This document shows, one piece after another, positions 49,861 through 63,900 of a stretch of DNA of 64,000 bases (positions are counted from its first letter, which is position 1; every line of letters begins with the position of its first letter). The notes beneath the pieces are model-generated. The model was not told the DNA's origin and searched no databases. It saw only the letters and a program-made list of their open reading frames with translations. The stretch is from Sindora glabra (Eukaryota; Streptophyta; Magnoliopsida; Fabales; Fabaceae): assembly GCA_020226215.1 (NCBI GenBank), contig CM035231.1:55456876-55520875 (forward strand). Direction: 5' to 3'. The translations under genes were made by a program, and so were the position numbers.

Positions 49861-52800
49861 TTGGAAAAAAAAAGGGGGCGGGGGGAGGAAGAAAGAAAGA
49901 TTGACATCATATAAAATAAAAAACAAAAAAAAATCCTTCTTTTGTTTGGCCCCATCCTAATTCCCGTTCACTTGTTTATTCAATGCTGACCACCTCATAT
50001 AATTATTATTTTATTATTATTTTATATTTTTAATTCCATCTTTTTATTTATTTTTGTATTTACCCACAATTTTTTTTTTTGGAGAAATATTCAATGTTAT
50101 TTTGTTCCAGACAAAAAAATTTTCAACCGCCACACCGTTGGCAGTTGGTACTCGTAACCACTTCTGCAACAGCTACACGTGGATTGCGCAATTTACTCTA
50201 CTTCTGTCTGTTTTTTCTCCCGAGTCTGTCACGGGAAATCGCCTTGGTCACTGAAAATGCATGAAATCATGCACCAAGCATTAATATTTACGTGTACAAA
50301 TAATACTGTTGTACATTTTTATTCGGTTAATTATGATGAAATTATTACCAGCAAAAAAAAAATTATTATAAATTTTACCCCCATGTGCTTTGCCCATCAA
50401 TTGCCAACAAATTGTATTGTTGTTTGTTCGGTCCAAAATATCTTATAATATTAATGAATATAAAAAAGATATGTTATTAAAAAAATAATAATAATAATTT
50501 TTTATAATAATAAAAATTGTAGTAATTTTTTATTAATGTAATAATAGATAAATGAATAATAGTTAAAGTTTATTTATATTGATAATAAATTAAATTTAAA
50601 TACTTTTGTTTAATAAAATTAGCAAATAAATGCTTCATCAGGATTATGGAATTATATTACCACCTGATTTATCTATAAATTACTTACCAACACAGTCTGA
50701 AATTATAATCCTCCATCATATTTTTAATTATTGCATCCATCAACTTGAATTTTTAAATGCTTCATTTAGCAACAAGGTTGATTTAATGGATTTTATTTAG
50801 GACAATTCTATAACACCTAAAGTAAAAGTTTGGATTTTGATACCTTAATTTCATGATAACATAATAACCATATAATTTTGATGATGTCAAAATGAATAGT
50901 GAAGATAAAATGGTGAGAGACTTACGAAATAAGTAAAATCTTTATAATATAATATTTATATTTGTAACCTTATTTTTTTATATAATTCTAAATTTAATGC
51001 AAATTTAATTATTTAACTAAGTTATTTATATTAAATTACATACAAGACTTTAATTCCCTCTATTATTATATATTAAATGTATAATAATATTATAAAATTA
51101 ACTCATTTGTAAATATTAAATTTTAAGCCTATTGACATTTTATATTTGACTTTTATTGTACATATTATTTGAGATTATTTTGTATAAAATTGAGATACTT
51201 TTGATTAGTTAATAAAAAAATTAGCACTAAAAAAATACTTTATTTATTTAAAATAAAAATAATTAAAAAAACTAATTTCTTATATTTTAAAATTATCATT
51301 TTAAATATTTTCTTTTAATTATCTTTCACTCATATATAGATCATAAAAAATTTATAAATTATTATTAAAATAAATTTAATCTTTTAAATAATTCAAAAAT
51401 TACACAATTTAAGATAATCATTTGACATTAATTTTATAAATTTCTTATATTTAAAAAAATCAAAATTCTCATGTTTCATTTTACTTTCTATAAAATTCAC
51501 TTCCAATCCAGATAATTCAAGGTAACTAATTAGTGCTACTATTTTTAAATTTATTAAATTATAAAAATTCATTAATTTCATGCTTTAATTTATTTTCTAC
51601 AAATTTCATTTGGGTATCAAAATTATAATATAAGGTTAATCATATAAATATAATAATTTATGAAAGAGGTATGAGTTTAAAATATTTTTTTAACTATTTT
51701 ATTTTGAACTTTGTTTATTTATATAATATATTTTAAATAACACATTTAATTTCTTATTTGGAATCATGCTTAAATAATTAATAGTTTATTTTTAAATAAA
51801 ATTTTTATTTTAGATATTATTGTTATTATTTAAATTTTTTATAAGCTCAAATAAGAAAAATAAGAAATGGGGTTAGATTTTCTTAGTTGCATATCCATAA
51901 AATTAAATTAAAAATACTAAACTTATGTTATTCAACTAATTATTAAATAATGTTTAGAACCTATGTTTCATACTATGTTATTTTCAACTTTATTCTTAAT
52001 TAAAAATTTTATTTTTCAATTTTTTAGTTTTTAATTTAATCTATGTAACAACGTGCTTAATTTATTTTTCTTTAAATAATTAATATTTTATTTTATTATT
52101 TGAAATATTTATTTGATATATTATTATCACTTATATATTTAAATTTTGTTAAGACCAAATAAAAAAAATAGAATTTAGAATTGGATTTTCATGATTTGGT
52201 GTATGTAGAATTAAAATAAAATTATTTAAACTAATTAATGAAGTGTGAAAATTTTAAGAAAGGGAGGAAAATATGATTTCCTGGTAACTAGGGGTAAAAT
52301 TAAAAATATAAATAAATTTGTTGACCGATTGTTTTTTATTTGTGTGTCATGATTTAATTTATTTAATTATTTATATATATCATACGTCATGTATTAATTA
52401 GTTAATCAGTCAAGATATCCATACCCTAACTTTTACTTTAAATATGAAAGAACTATCCATTTACTTATTGATGACCAAAAATTCAAGTTTTTAAGGTAGA
52501 AAAAAAATCTTTTAATACTTTAATCGTTACGGTGTTACCCTATTCCATCATCATTTTATTACAAAATGTGTTTTCTTTTCGTTAAAATCTAACTTACTAC
52601 CTATTGTTTAGAAGAGGATCTGCAAGCAAAATCCAGAAAATTGGAAAAGCAGAAGAAAACATTTTCTTCTCAGATAAGCATACAGTTGATAAATGATGAA
52701 ATCCAAACTACAAATTTTCATATCACCAAAACAATTATCTTATGCTATCAACCTTTCAAATGCATTATCGTTCGCTCTCATAAATTTGTACCAGAGGCTC

Positions 52801-53718
52801 TGATCATTAGCTTTTTACTAGAAAATCTGAATGCCTTCTTTGTTCTCACTGTGAAGTGTATTTCAATGTGACATAGTCACAATAACTAGAAAGTCAAGAG
52901 GCTTCTCCTGAACTTTCAATGAAGGAATTGATTCTTTTGTAAGCTAATACTTGATACTTTTTAGAAAAATTATATATTTCAATTGGAGCTAATTCTATTA
53001 TATACTGACAGCTATATCCACCGTCTTATTCCCAATCTTTTGCCCACATCTTGTCACCGAAAAAACTGATCCTCATTCCAAGCCTTGCAATCTCTATTAA
53101 AAGATGTGAAAATTTGGAAATTATATATATATATATACATATATTACTTCCGTGGTATTACCTGTACAGACTGGCACGCAAAATGATCTTATTTTGTGAA
53201 AGGCGTGTAAGCTCCACACAATTCATATACCCAAGCTCTTTCACAAAAGCAGTGCTACTTGTAAGATTAAACCGTTTCACAATAAATTCACTGTGCGAGA
53301 GAGATGTGAATCCCACAATTATACCTGACAACCAGTCCCCCCTCCTAGTGAGTCTACACAGAACAAGTTTAATTCTGTAAACACCTATCGTTCTCACAGA
53401 ACAATATCAAACTGTAAGATAGTTACATTTTGCTAATAACTTTTCTTTCTAATCACATGAACTGCACGTGAGATGAAAGCTGCCATTTTGCTAATGCTCT
53501 TGTAAAACAATTAATACCTGAAGATGAAGGTTAACCTCAGTTTAAATGACTTTTTAATCACCACATAATCTGAATAAGGATAAGAACAAAAGTCCAAGTA
53601 TCTTTAACCATCCAACTGTGACAAAGGGTAAATATAGATGACCGTTACTATATTGACTGTTCTAACAATGACAACAAGAACAAAAAAATAAAAAAAGAAG
53701 CCTTCCGTTGTAGATTCC
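49861..53718. other. Intergenic between FAB1 and ERdj2
   Basis: This holds a GC-richer block (50110-50270), about 2 kb of extremely AT-rich DNA (50450-52550) and the 3' flank of ERdj2. An AT microsatellite lies near 53122-53136. No gene was recognised. A short stretch near 52607-52639 copies part of ERdj2 exon 10 (see findings). Confidence 0.45.
50176..50181. promoter_or_regulatory. G-box (CACGTG)
   Basis: A palindromic CACGTG in the context CTACACGTGGATT, within a GC-richer island about 1.45 kb upstream of the FAB1 start codon. G-boxes bind bHLH and bZIP factors in plants. The position relative to the true FAB1 promoter is unknown, so function is only possible. Confidence 0.25.
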
Positions 53719-56700
53719 TCATTCTTCATCAGTGCTCGAACTCTCTGCGCTTTGACTATGTTTATTGGCAGTACCATTGGCAGTTTTACTCTTATTTTTC
53801 ACTTGTTGATCATCTTCATCTTCACTATACTCACTCTCATAATCATCATCGTACTCTTCTTCCTCGTTCTCTTCATCCTCCTCAACCCCATCTTCCATAA
53901 TAGGCCCTTCATCCACCACAGCAGCACCACGGGTGCCAGCTCGAGTTCGTTTCAAAATTTTGAGTTTTAAATTCGTCCTTTGGTCACAGCCCAACCAAGA
54001 GTCACACAAACAATAACAAGTCAAACTATAGCTACCCTCAGGTGGGGCTTGGAATTTGCCCATTAACAGTCTGGATCCTCCCTTCACCTTCTCAACTGCC
54101 TCTGAGACTGCCCTACCGGTCTCTTTCACATTTGCTCCAGATCCCTCCATTGAATCCTCGATTGCTTTCGATGCAGCTGTTACAGCTGCAGCCTCATCCA
54201 TGAAATTAACCTTCTGAGAAAACCACACATTATTTGAAAGAGTATCTGCAAGCAAAATCCAGAAATTTTCTTCCTTGTGAAATGGGTAATAGGGGGCATG
54301 TGGGAGGGCACCAACCAAGCCATTACCCCGTTTAACGTTTATCCATGCTTGAAAAGTAACAATGTCACCTTCTTGTATGCCTTCTTCACCTTCAGTCTCA
54401 CATGTTACCTCAATTGTTAAGGCAGGCATCATATCTAGTACTGTCTCAATGTCTTGTACCTCAGCAGAAGATAAACCAGCCGTTTGAATAAGCAGGTCAG
54501 CTCGTTCTTCTGAGTTCATGTTACGGAGTTCCTGAAAGGTTCTTACTTTCTGCACACCAAGAAAAATATAGCTTAGATCCATGATTAGGAGGACTATATA
54601 GCAACATCAATTTGTGAACAACAGGTCAATAATTACCAGTCAACTACAGCACTCCTCATTTCATCTAGAAGAACAGGAACTTTACCCCAAAAAAAAGGAA
54701 AAATTACAAGCTTCTTGGCAGTACAAAGAAAAGTTCCATAACTTCATTAGATTTAACCGCTTCAATAACTAAATCATAAACAAATTATTGATGACCCAAA
54801 TTCTAAATCCTAACCAAATTATTGATGACCCAAATTCATGTGAACATTTCCACCTGTCAATCGCAATCATACCAACAGATTATGGACATCTATCAAGTTA
54901 GATCCAACAAGTTATAATGGTTGGATCCCACCAAAAGTTAGCCTGCATCATGGAAGTCAGAATTGGACAATTCCCAATTTGAATCACCCAATTCTCTTCA
55001 GTTCAGAAACAAAATGATTCAAATCTGTGAACAAATTGTTTTTCTATAAGAATCCTAGGCTGAATCAATGGAATCAATACAGAATCACAGGAGTAGCTCA
55101 ATTCCAGCAGTTTCTTCTGCAATCATGCCATGCAGAAGTATTACCAAGCCAAGCGGATCATGTCAGAAACCAGGTCAGGTTCTGCAAACTCCAAAAACTG
55201 GGTAAAAGTGGTTTTCCAACCTTATCTTTTTCCACAAAAAAAAAATCCAGGCCAGTTTTTACACATGTTCTGACTCCTTTTACACTCAATCATCCTCTGA
55301 AATCCTACCTTTTTTTTTTTGGTTAAACTTGAAAACCCACCACCATCTTGATGAAACCCTAGCATCCAATATTCTATTATTTGTTTTGGGTTTATATGAC
55401 TTAACTCTTTTGAAACACCATATTTATAATTATTTGAGTTTATGATATTAGAGAAGTAATATATTCCTGACTAATGATATTTTGTCATCTATGCTTACAT
55501 TTACAATGCATGACATAAAACATTTTCATATAGATTTGTGAATCTTAGTGATTCACGATTTGTTTTGATCTACAACTTTATAAAATTAACCATTCAATTT
55601 GTGATACAATTCATGAAACAATAACTTTGGTGTGCATACAAGTTTATCAGGGTATGGTAATTTTTCTAGTCAAGACATGGTAACTACATCTAACAGCACT
55701 GACATGAATGAACATCTACATCTAACCATGAAAATCAGAGCAACTAAAAATGGCAGACAAGAAGCCAATAGCCATGAAAATCTTTTTACTTACCTTGCGG
55801 GCTACCTTCTTGATCAGAGTCTCACTAATATGTGGCAGCTGAAGAAATGGTGCAATGCCCTCAGAGGATCCACCAGTGGCCTTTCTAGCACTAAGAGGAA
55901 CAGCCTGCATGGATCATGGAAGCAAGATAAGGACTTCATTTAAAGTTGGTTTTACAATACGACAAATGATAAAACATAAATTGACAATATCTAAACAAAA
56001 AGGATTTGCATAACAATACAAAAAATAAACAACCAAGAGCAAAATGAAATGTGCAAAACTTAATTCCAAATATCATTAAGATTTAACAGATAAAACTATT
56101 ATCTAAAAACATATTAAAATGGCCAAAATTATGCTAAGCCAACATAAACATCTTTACTGGATATTTCTAAGAGGAGATGCCAATAGGCTAATAACCATTG
56201 ATATATCTATTGAGAAAATTACTAGAATGCAAGAAAATTGATGAATTTTTGTTAAGTAAAAGAATTCAATGATTCAAATGCTTCCCTATTGTTTATGCCC
56301 ATAGTTATTAAAAGCGCACCTTAGCATACACCATGGCACATTGCCACACGCCAGGATGAGTTGCGCCGTGCAATGCCTATGGCGTTGCCCAAATGAAATT
56401 GCCCATGCAAGGTGCACACAATACGCGCTATTTGCACAATAGCGATGCAGCACCATGGGCTCTATTCTACACAAATAAAATTAAATTTTGTCCAATAAGT
56501 TTGACATAAACTCATATTTTGTCTAGTTTTTCTCATTCCCTCTTGTGACTGAGTTGTGCAACTGCAAGACTATGCTCGGACTCTTCTCTGACAGCTCGTG
56601 GTGGCCCTCCAGCATCTGGAGCAGCAGCTTCATATGCTTATCCTCTTCCTTTTTCCTCTGATTTCTCTTCTCTGTTGCATTTTTTCTCTAATGTTGACAG

Positions 56701-59700
56701 TGTTCCTTTTTCATTGCTCCTGTGCTGTGATGAATCTGATCTTTTTACCCTATGTTGTTTACATTCTATCATTGAAGTTTATTTTTTGACTATTGAAGTG
56801 TCTGGTAGCCATGGACACTTGCCACCCTTACTGCCAAGCTTCAAATATCCATTGAACCTGCTTAATTTCAATGTTATATTATGTTTTATGTTTCAATTTA
56901 ATATTTTGTTGCTATATTCTTAATTTATTATTCTATTTGAAAGATATAAAATATTATAATTTGATATGTGCCATAAATGAAATTTCCAAACACAACGCCA
57001 TGCGCAATGCACCATAGTGCTATGGGCCCTCATCGCCATTGTGCACTATGCGCCGTAAATAACTATGTTTATGCCCCAACAATGAATGACAAAAATAATA
57101 TATAAATCCTTTGCAAAACATAGAGGCAGTGAAGGACATTTTAATAATTATAGTGTATCCCATGATTCATTATAATACAAAGAGAAGTGGAGTATGTGCA
57201 AACTCAAACCACAAAAACCAACATTCTGGCAGTCTGACAATTTCAACTAATTTTATCTGCTAAAGCACTTTGTGTTGCCAATTAGGAATAATGAATGTAA
57301 TGATGCCAATATATTATTTAGGAGAAAAGCACATTAACAATTGCATGGAAAGAGTTGAACAATCAGATCATATGTATATGGCAATAAGAAATAAAGCTGA
57401 GACTAACCACAAGATTTTAGTACAGTTAGACTAGTCTGTAAATCAATGAATTTTATATTGAAGGCAAGCTACTGCATTTGCAACCTAGCAAATTATAGTT
57501 TTCTTAAAGTTAGATTCATCACCTGAATGATACATTGAGAAAGCTCAACAACACCAATTGCTGGCCTCAGCCAACCATGCCCCTGAGCATTGCGTGGTAT
57601 TACTGCCATCTTTTACAGGAAGTAGGACATTAATGAATATGGCACAAAATGCAACATCACAGGTACATAACTAAAAATCTATAAATAGCAATATCATATC
57701 CATAATATATAAGACAGCCAAGAAAAACACAATACAATGACCAATATCCTATATGCATGCTTCATATTTTCATCACATGCACAACCACATAGTTAGTATG
57801 CAAATCTCAGTGGTCCAAATATTTTACTAATTCTCTGTTTTTGTGTATTCACATCAAGCCACCAGCACCAGAGACCATGCAGCTATTAGACATTAGTCAT
57901 TGCAAGAATTCAATCAACAAGACCTTGTTAAAAAATGCATTAACAGAAGCACAACAAGAAAGTTTTCTGCACTTGCAGTAAAAGAACTTTATCACACTAA
58001 AGACTGGTTAGCAAGCCCACCTTCATTAATTCTTCAAGAAGGCGAGGTGCCGTTTCTAGAATTCGTCTAAAATCACCTTGCAAAGAGGGAGACAAGACTG
58101 CAAATTCACGAGTCAATTGAGCTTGAATCAACAGCTCTGTCTGCATTCAAAATGCACAGGCATGAGCGCATGATGGCTACAAGAATTTAGAATAAAATGC
58201 TTTGAGTGTCTAGATTATCCATACAAGAGGCATAACTACCTTAACCAGTGCAGGATGTTGCTTCCAAAACTTAGCTTGCTCTTGCTTAATGTTCTTGAGG
58301 TCAAGATTCAATTCACTCCTTACCAACATAAAAAGCTTCTGAAGTGGTTCATCATCAGTCCTACGGACTGGAATTTCCATGTATTCAGCAGCCTTTATAA
58401 AGACATCCATGACTTTGCTGTATAGGGAATTACATTAATATTAAATAAAAATATAGAATTTGGCCACATTAAGACCTATCAAAATTATATAAAAAAATGT
58501 TCATTCCCATTCATGAGTTTCTCAAATATGGCACCCTAATACTGTCAAACTTACCAATAGATACAAGGAGACTGGGTTAATTGAAATAACAACAAATCTA
58601 CTCAACATTGTATTTGATAAGTAGTTTTGTTCTCCCAAGAAAATCAGTAAGAACCCATAACTATGATGTCATTTTAGGCTTTATTAATCTCATTTGTATT
58701 TAGTGTGGGCAAGGATCTAAGACCTAATAATGTAATGTATAAAGTTAAGCATTTATTTTGCTAAGCATCATCATGCTGCGACAAAAATATCCAAAGGCTG
58801 ACAGCATACATTCTTGTTCTCTGTATACTGCCTGAGAACTCATAAAATAAAAAAGATTGAGAGAGCTTAAGTAGAATGAAATATGAATTTACCTTGGAGC
58901 CAAAGAGGGTTTCATGAGGTAATAATAAGTAGACAGTGTTTGATGCATGACATAGTTTCCAGTATACTTTGATGATCTGGAGAGATAAATAACAGCTGCA
59001 ACCAATGGCAAGAGAATACATACACCAACAATCCAAAGTAGAAGTATACCACCTGATGCCCCATCAATATTTAGCAGGAACTGAGGGAGAGCTATGCCCA
59101 TTTGAAATCCCTGCTTCCACAAAATACCATGTAAGCTTCATAAATATAACTACAACAAGATAAGATTGTTCGATGAGACAAACAAAACAAGACAATGCAT
59201 CAACCATGACACGTTGTTTTACCTGTCTACCATCAGGGTGGCCATATTTCTCATAATTTTCACGCGCTATTGGATCTATCAAAGCTTGATAAGCCTTGGC
59301 AATATATTCAACAAAGTACTTGTGGGCCTCTGAAATGAAAGGAATATAAAAATAAAAATTCAGTTGCAAGGGAAAATAGAAAATCAATGTTCTTCCAAAC
59401 AGCAACATCCACCCTTAGATGAAACGTATATAAAACAAACGAAAGACCAAACCTGGATCTGGATTTTTATCTGGATGGTATTGAATAGAAAGTCTCCTAT
59501 ACTTTTTCTTTATTTCAGACTCTGGGGCTCCAGGCTCCAAACCAAGTATACTAAATGGATCAAAAACTTGAATCTGTGCCAAAAATTTACAAGAGAAATA
59601 TCAGAATGTGCACCATGTGAACACACAGCCGATTAGAAAAATGTTGTATTCCATATAGATTTCATTATTAAACTCATGTCTCGTGCAGAGAAATAATGTC

Positions 59701-60117
59701 AATTAAGATTTGATGATTTACCTCACGACTCATATTCTTTATGTAATAAACCAGAATAATCATGACCACCCAAAGCAGTAGTAATGTCAAATTACCATAT
59801 GTTGAGATGTTTGATATCTGCAAAATTTAAGAGGAATGAAAAGAATGAGAAGTGAAAGTATAACTAGATTAAATTTTGGAACTGTGTGCTTTAAAAGTAA
59901 GAAGATATATGTGTAATGAACAGTGATTCACCCTCTTAAATATTGATTTACGGTACTTCCCCGACCGTGAGCATTCAGAACACTGACAGTGCATGCTTTT
60001 TGATTTCTTTGTCGCAGCACGGCATAGCTTTGTTATCGTATACGGAACAATAGGGATAGCCATTATTGTCAATATGAATATTGGGAACAATGCACTATTC
60101 TCCTCTGAAGCAGCCAT
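53719..60117 (-). CDS. ERDJ2: ER Sec63-type J-protein ERdj2
   Basis: Sec63/ERdj2 is an ER membrane J-protein that recruits BiP to the Sec61 translocon. Ten coding exons join in phase: 60117-59932, 59817-59722, 59573-59453, 59329-59223, 59110-58893, 58417-58240, 58140-58021, 57609-57523, 55904-55794 and 54549-53719, giving 684 aa, near Arabidopsis ERdj2A. A first membrane segment (about residues 10-30) is followed by a CQCSECSRSGKYRKSIFKR loop, a second segment (72-88, LLLLWVVMIILVYYI) and a J domain at about 99-165 (YRRLSIQYHPDKNPDP, HPD at 127-129, then IARENYEKYGHPDG). A third segment lies near 191-214. The Sec63 Brl region holds FQAWINVKRGN, APYYPFHKEENFWI and CYCLCDSWLGCDQ. An acidic tail from about 620 ends SSSTDEE, as usual for Sec62-binding tails. 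The intron between exons 8 and 9 holds a hAT MITE. Confidence 0.95.
56300..57067. mobile_element. hAT MITE in an ERdj2 intron
   Basis: The ends are CATAGTTATT and AATAACTATG, with the similarity extending to CATAGTTATT....GCGC. The element is flanked by a perfect 8-base target duplication TTTATGCC (56292-56299 and 57068-57075). That duplication length fits the hAT superfamily. The subterminal arms (56310-56465 and 56990-57055) are rich in GCGC, GCAC and CATGG words. The centre is unrelated pyrimidine-rich and AT-rich sequence with no transposase. Intact duplication and ends suggest a fairly recent insertion. Confidence 0.85.
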
Positions 60118-60950
60118 TGGAGCTTTCTGTATTCAACAACTAGTATAAAGTTATTAGGCCTGCAAAAACAGCCCTTATTCGAATTCATTATTCAACCTTA
60201 AGATTATTTCGTTAGAAAATCAGCCATTTGACATTGTTAAAAGAGCAGTAATATAAATAAATACAAAAACCAGGCATAAACATCTGCATGCATAATTTAC
60301 AGTGGAGTTGAAGGAATCGCATGAATTCCAATTTTGAATTTATTTCTCACTGAGGAGGCATGGGAAGGGATTTTCAATTTGTGTTCACCATGGAGAACCC
60401 ACAACTCAGTTTGCATGCAAATTTTTACACATCGTTCATTTTTTTTTTAAACCAAAGAAGCACATCCTTTTCCTAAAATTTTTAAAAGTAAAATACAGCT
60501 CATCAAACTCAAATCGAACATATCAGCAAGGCTCTGCCCAGTACAGACCTAACAACGCAGTATCCGCACAGTTCCCAAAGTCAACTGCATCAATGGGTAC
60601 TGGTCGAAGTGCTAGATTCAGATGCCACAAAATCCACATATTTGAATATCCTCAACACAATTTAACAACAGAACACCACAAATCCAATCCAAAACTACCC
60701 CACAGACGCCCATTGCATACAAATCTCAATTAATCAAGGAATCCCACATAGGAGATCTAAACTGTAGCAGACCAAACCCATCCTAATTAATTACCAACAA
60801 ATCAGTACAGAGAAGGAGATAAGGCAGATTCATACCGGGGAATCGAACAATCCGGTAAAGCCAGCAACCGATGAAAGCTAAAGTTGGAATCCTCTGAATC
60901 AAGTACGACGGAGGCGATGAACTTTAGAAGGTAAGAAGGGAATAATTAGA
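60118..60950 (-). other. ERdj2 5'UTR with leader intron
   Basis: Upstream of the ERdj2 ATG, an acceptor (GAATACAG|AAAGCTCCAATGG, at 60127-60128) and a donor (CCCCG|GTATGAATC, at 60834-60835) define a probable leader intron of about 709 bases. A GC-richer non-coding first exon from 60836 to roughly 60950 would complete the leader. The transcription start was not fixed. Confidence 0.5.
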
Positions 60951-63900
60951 GATTTGAAGCCATACCCAGATCACAGAAAATCCGGATGACTAATGAGGGA
61001 ATTGCAAGGAAAATCGTTTCTCTGAGTGCCGTCTTTATTGTTTTGTATAGCTCAATAAAGAGGCAAGAAAACGCTCTACTTTGCTGCGCCAACCCGCGAA
61101 ACCAAGTTGAGTGTTGCGTTTTCGTCTGCCTTGAAACCTCGGGACTCCCAAAACCTCTACAAAATAGATGCTACAGTGCGGGTATTTTTTTTATTAAGAT
61201 TTCCAATTGCATTATATATGGACATAGACACGGGTAATAAATCAATTAGAGGGGCATATTATTATTATTATTATTATTATTATATGTTACTGTATGAACT
61301 TTTTCCTATTTAATCTTTTATTTTAGATTTTTGCTATTTAATCTGATTAACATTCTATTATAATTTGCTGCATCATATTAAATATTAGTTTTTTAGTTCC
61401 CCACAAGTTGGGGTGGGATTAAATAGTTCATTTGGTGATTGGATTGGACTTGTTAATTTCTTAATTCAATCAAATTTTTATTCCAGTTTAATTAGATTTT
61501 TTTATTATATATTTTTATATAATACAATAATCATTATAAAATTAATTTATTTTAATTATTTTAAATTTACATAATTAAATAGTATTTATAATCATATTAA
61601 ATATTATATTTTTAATTATATATAAATTCGAATTCAAATTAAATTTAAACTAGAACATTGATAGTATCAAAATTTAGCTCCATGCGGATTTAACTTTGGT
61701 GCATTTCTTAAGAAATGCGTATATTGAATTTCAAATAAATATAAATATAAAGATTTTTTTATTTAAAATTGCATATCTAATAGAAAAAAAGTAATATATT
61801 CAAAAGCAAAAAAAAAATCATATTTTTACCTCTCTGAATATAACAAAAAAAATTTAAAAGTAAAAATCCACTCTATCCTTAGTCTTAAAGAAAAAACTAA
61901 AATTTAAGACTTCCACCGTATAGCCGACTCTAACGTTTAATCTATAATAGTTGGTTTTGATAAAATTTAGTTATATCATTCAAGGTGTATGCAACCAATA
62001 AAAAATGTATCATCAAATCAAATACTAAAATATGATATATTAATATTAATCTATAATAATATCAATTAATTTAGTTTATATAATTAGGAGGTGAAGAATT
62101 CTCCATTAGTCATGTAAAAACATGAGTACTGGGATAAAAATCTGGTGGCTGAAAACTCAACCACTTCGTAGCCTTCCATGAAGAATCATTTTTTATTGAT
62201 TGTAATGACATAGAAGGAAAAGTAAAATATCAAATTTGCACTTCACTAAAAAAAAGTATATATGATATAATTTAATAATAATAATGTTATTATAGCACCA
62301 CGTGAAGGGGTAGGAATTTATATATATAATTTTATATAATTGAATATTCATATATACATAATTGTTTGTGAATAAGGAATGTTCGTTTGTTTGATTATCT
62401 TATTACTTTATAACAATGTTTATATATATTGTGGATGATCGTTGTTGAGTAAGTAATTGGGGCAATGCAAGGAAGGCATGGTAGCACAATTATTTCTTAC
62501 TATTATGATTGCAATTGGATTATTATATTGTTTATGGTACAAATTAAAATGTACGACTATCATGGATTGACCGTGAAAAAGTTACATCATTTTGTTGAGA
62601 AAAGAAAATATAACAAAACATAAGAAATGTGATAAAGGCATATTGAACCAGATTTAGAAATAATTTATGGAAGGTATAAGGTTAACACAATAAGTATAAT
62701 GATAGGCTTGTAGAAAGTATAAGGTTAACTCGAAAGTAAAAAAAAAAGTTTACTTGTTTATATGCATAACATGAAGAGATTGGGGCACAAAACATTATAT
62801 ATGTTTAGATAATGGCACTATTGAGTATGATTAACATACAAGTGAATGTGATATTACTAATAGAAATTGTATGGTGAATAAGATATTGCTTATAATGTAA
62901 TGTATAATTACTAGTGAATTATAAGATGAAACCTTAAGGGAGATCTCAGGATATATATATTGTATTTTCAAAATGGAAAGGTCAAATTGCTATTTATTTC
63001 CTTCCTTTCCTTAGCAATGGCATGGAAGTACAGCTAACTATCTTATATATAAATCTAGAATGTCCTTTTAGGATTTAACTCTAGTTTTCAATATACTAAT
63101 ATTAATACTCAAATCTTAATAAGTCTTGATTGATTGATATTTACTCACTAAGTTTTAAGGAAAATTAACTCTTTTCTTTTCTATGCTTGTCTTTGCTAAG
63201 GATACTTTTAGGTGTTTAATTATTAACAAATAGGGTGAAAGTGGACTCACTCAATAACTTTGGTATTAAGATAGGCATTGGGACCATTGGAATAAACTTG
63301 CATAATAATTTTTAATTTAAAATGTAAATGAATTTTGAAGTTTGCACACTTCTTGAAAGTATAGCATACTTGCATATAAATTATTACATTAAATACATTA
63401 TAGGAAAGGTTGATGGATTATTGCCCATAGTAACTTTCGATACTAATTACGTGCCTTAGGGATGGTTCATGGTAACCACCTATTTTTTTACATCATTCAA
63501 TCATTTAAGATTTTTAGGTTAGCTCACAATTTGCCATAAGGATCACTTGATTCAATACAAGGTGAGCTACCATATGTTTACTTAACTAAACTTCCATAAC
63601 AAAATATTTACTAAAAAATTTAGATTTGTTTCAATTTAAATTTCAAATCAAGTTTAGGAATATTTATTCTCATTTCACTACCTTCTTATGTGTATATTGA
63701 GTACATTTCATCTTGTTATTCATAATGGAGTCATTTATGTTCATAAAAAGTAAATAGAATCAAAACACTTTAATTATTTTTTAAACAAATAAAAATATAA
63801 AGAGAAATAAGGTGAATCGATATAGGTATTACAAAAATATTTCAAACCTTAATCAATTTATGAATTGATTATCACACCTCTTAGTAGAGTGAATTGATTA

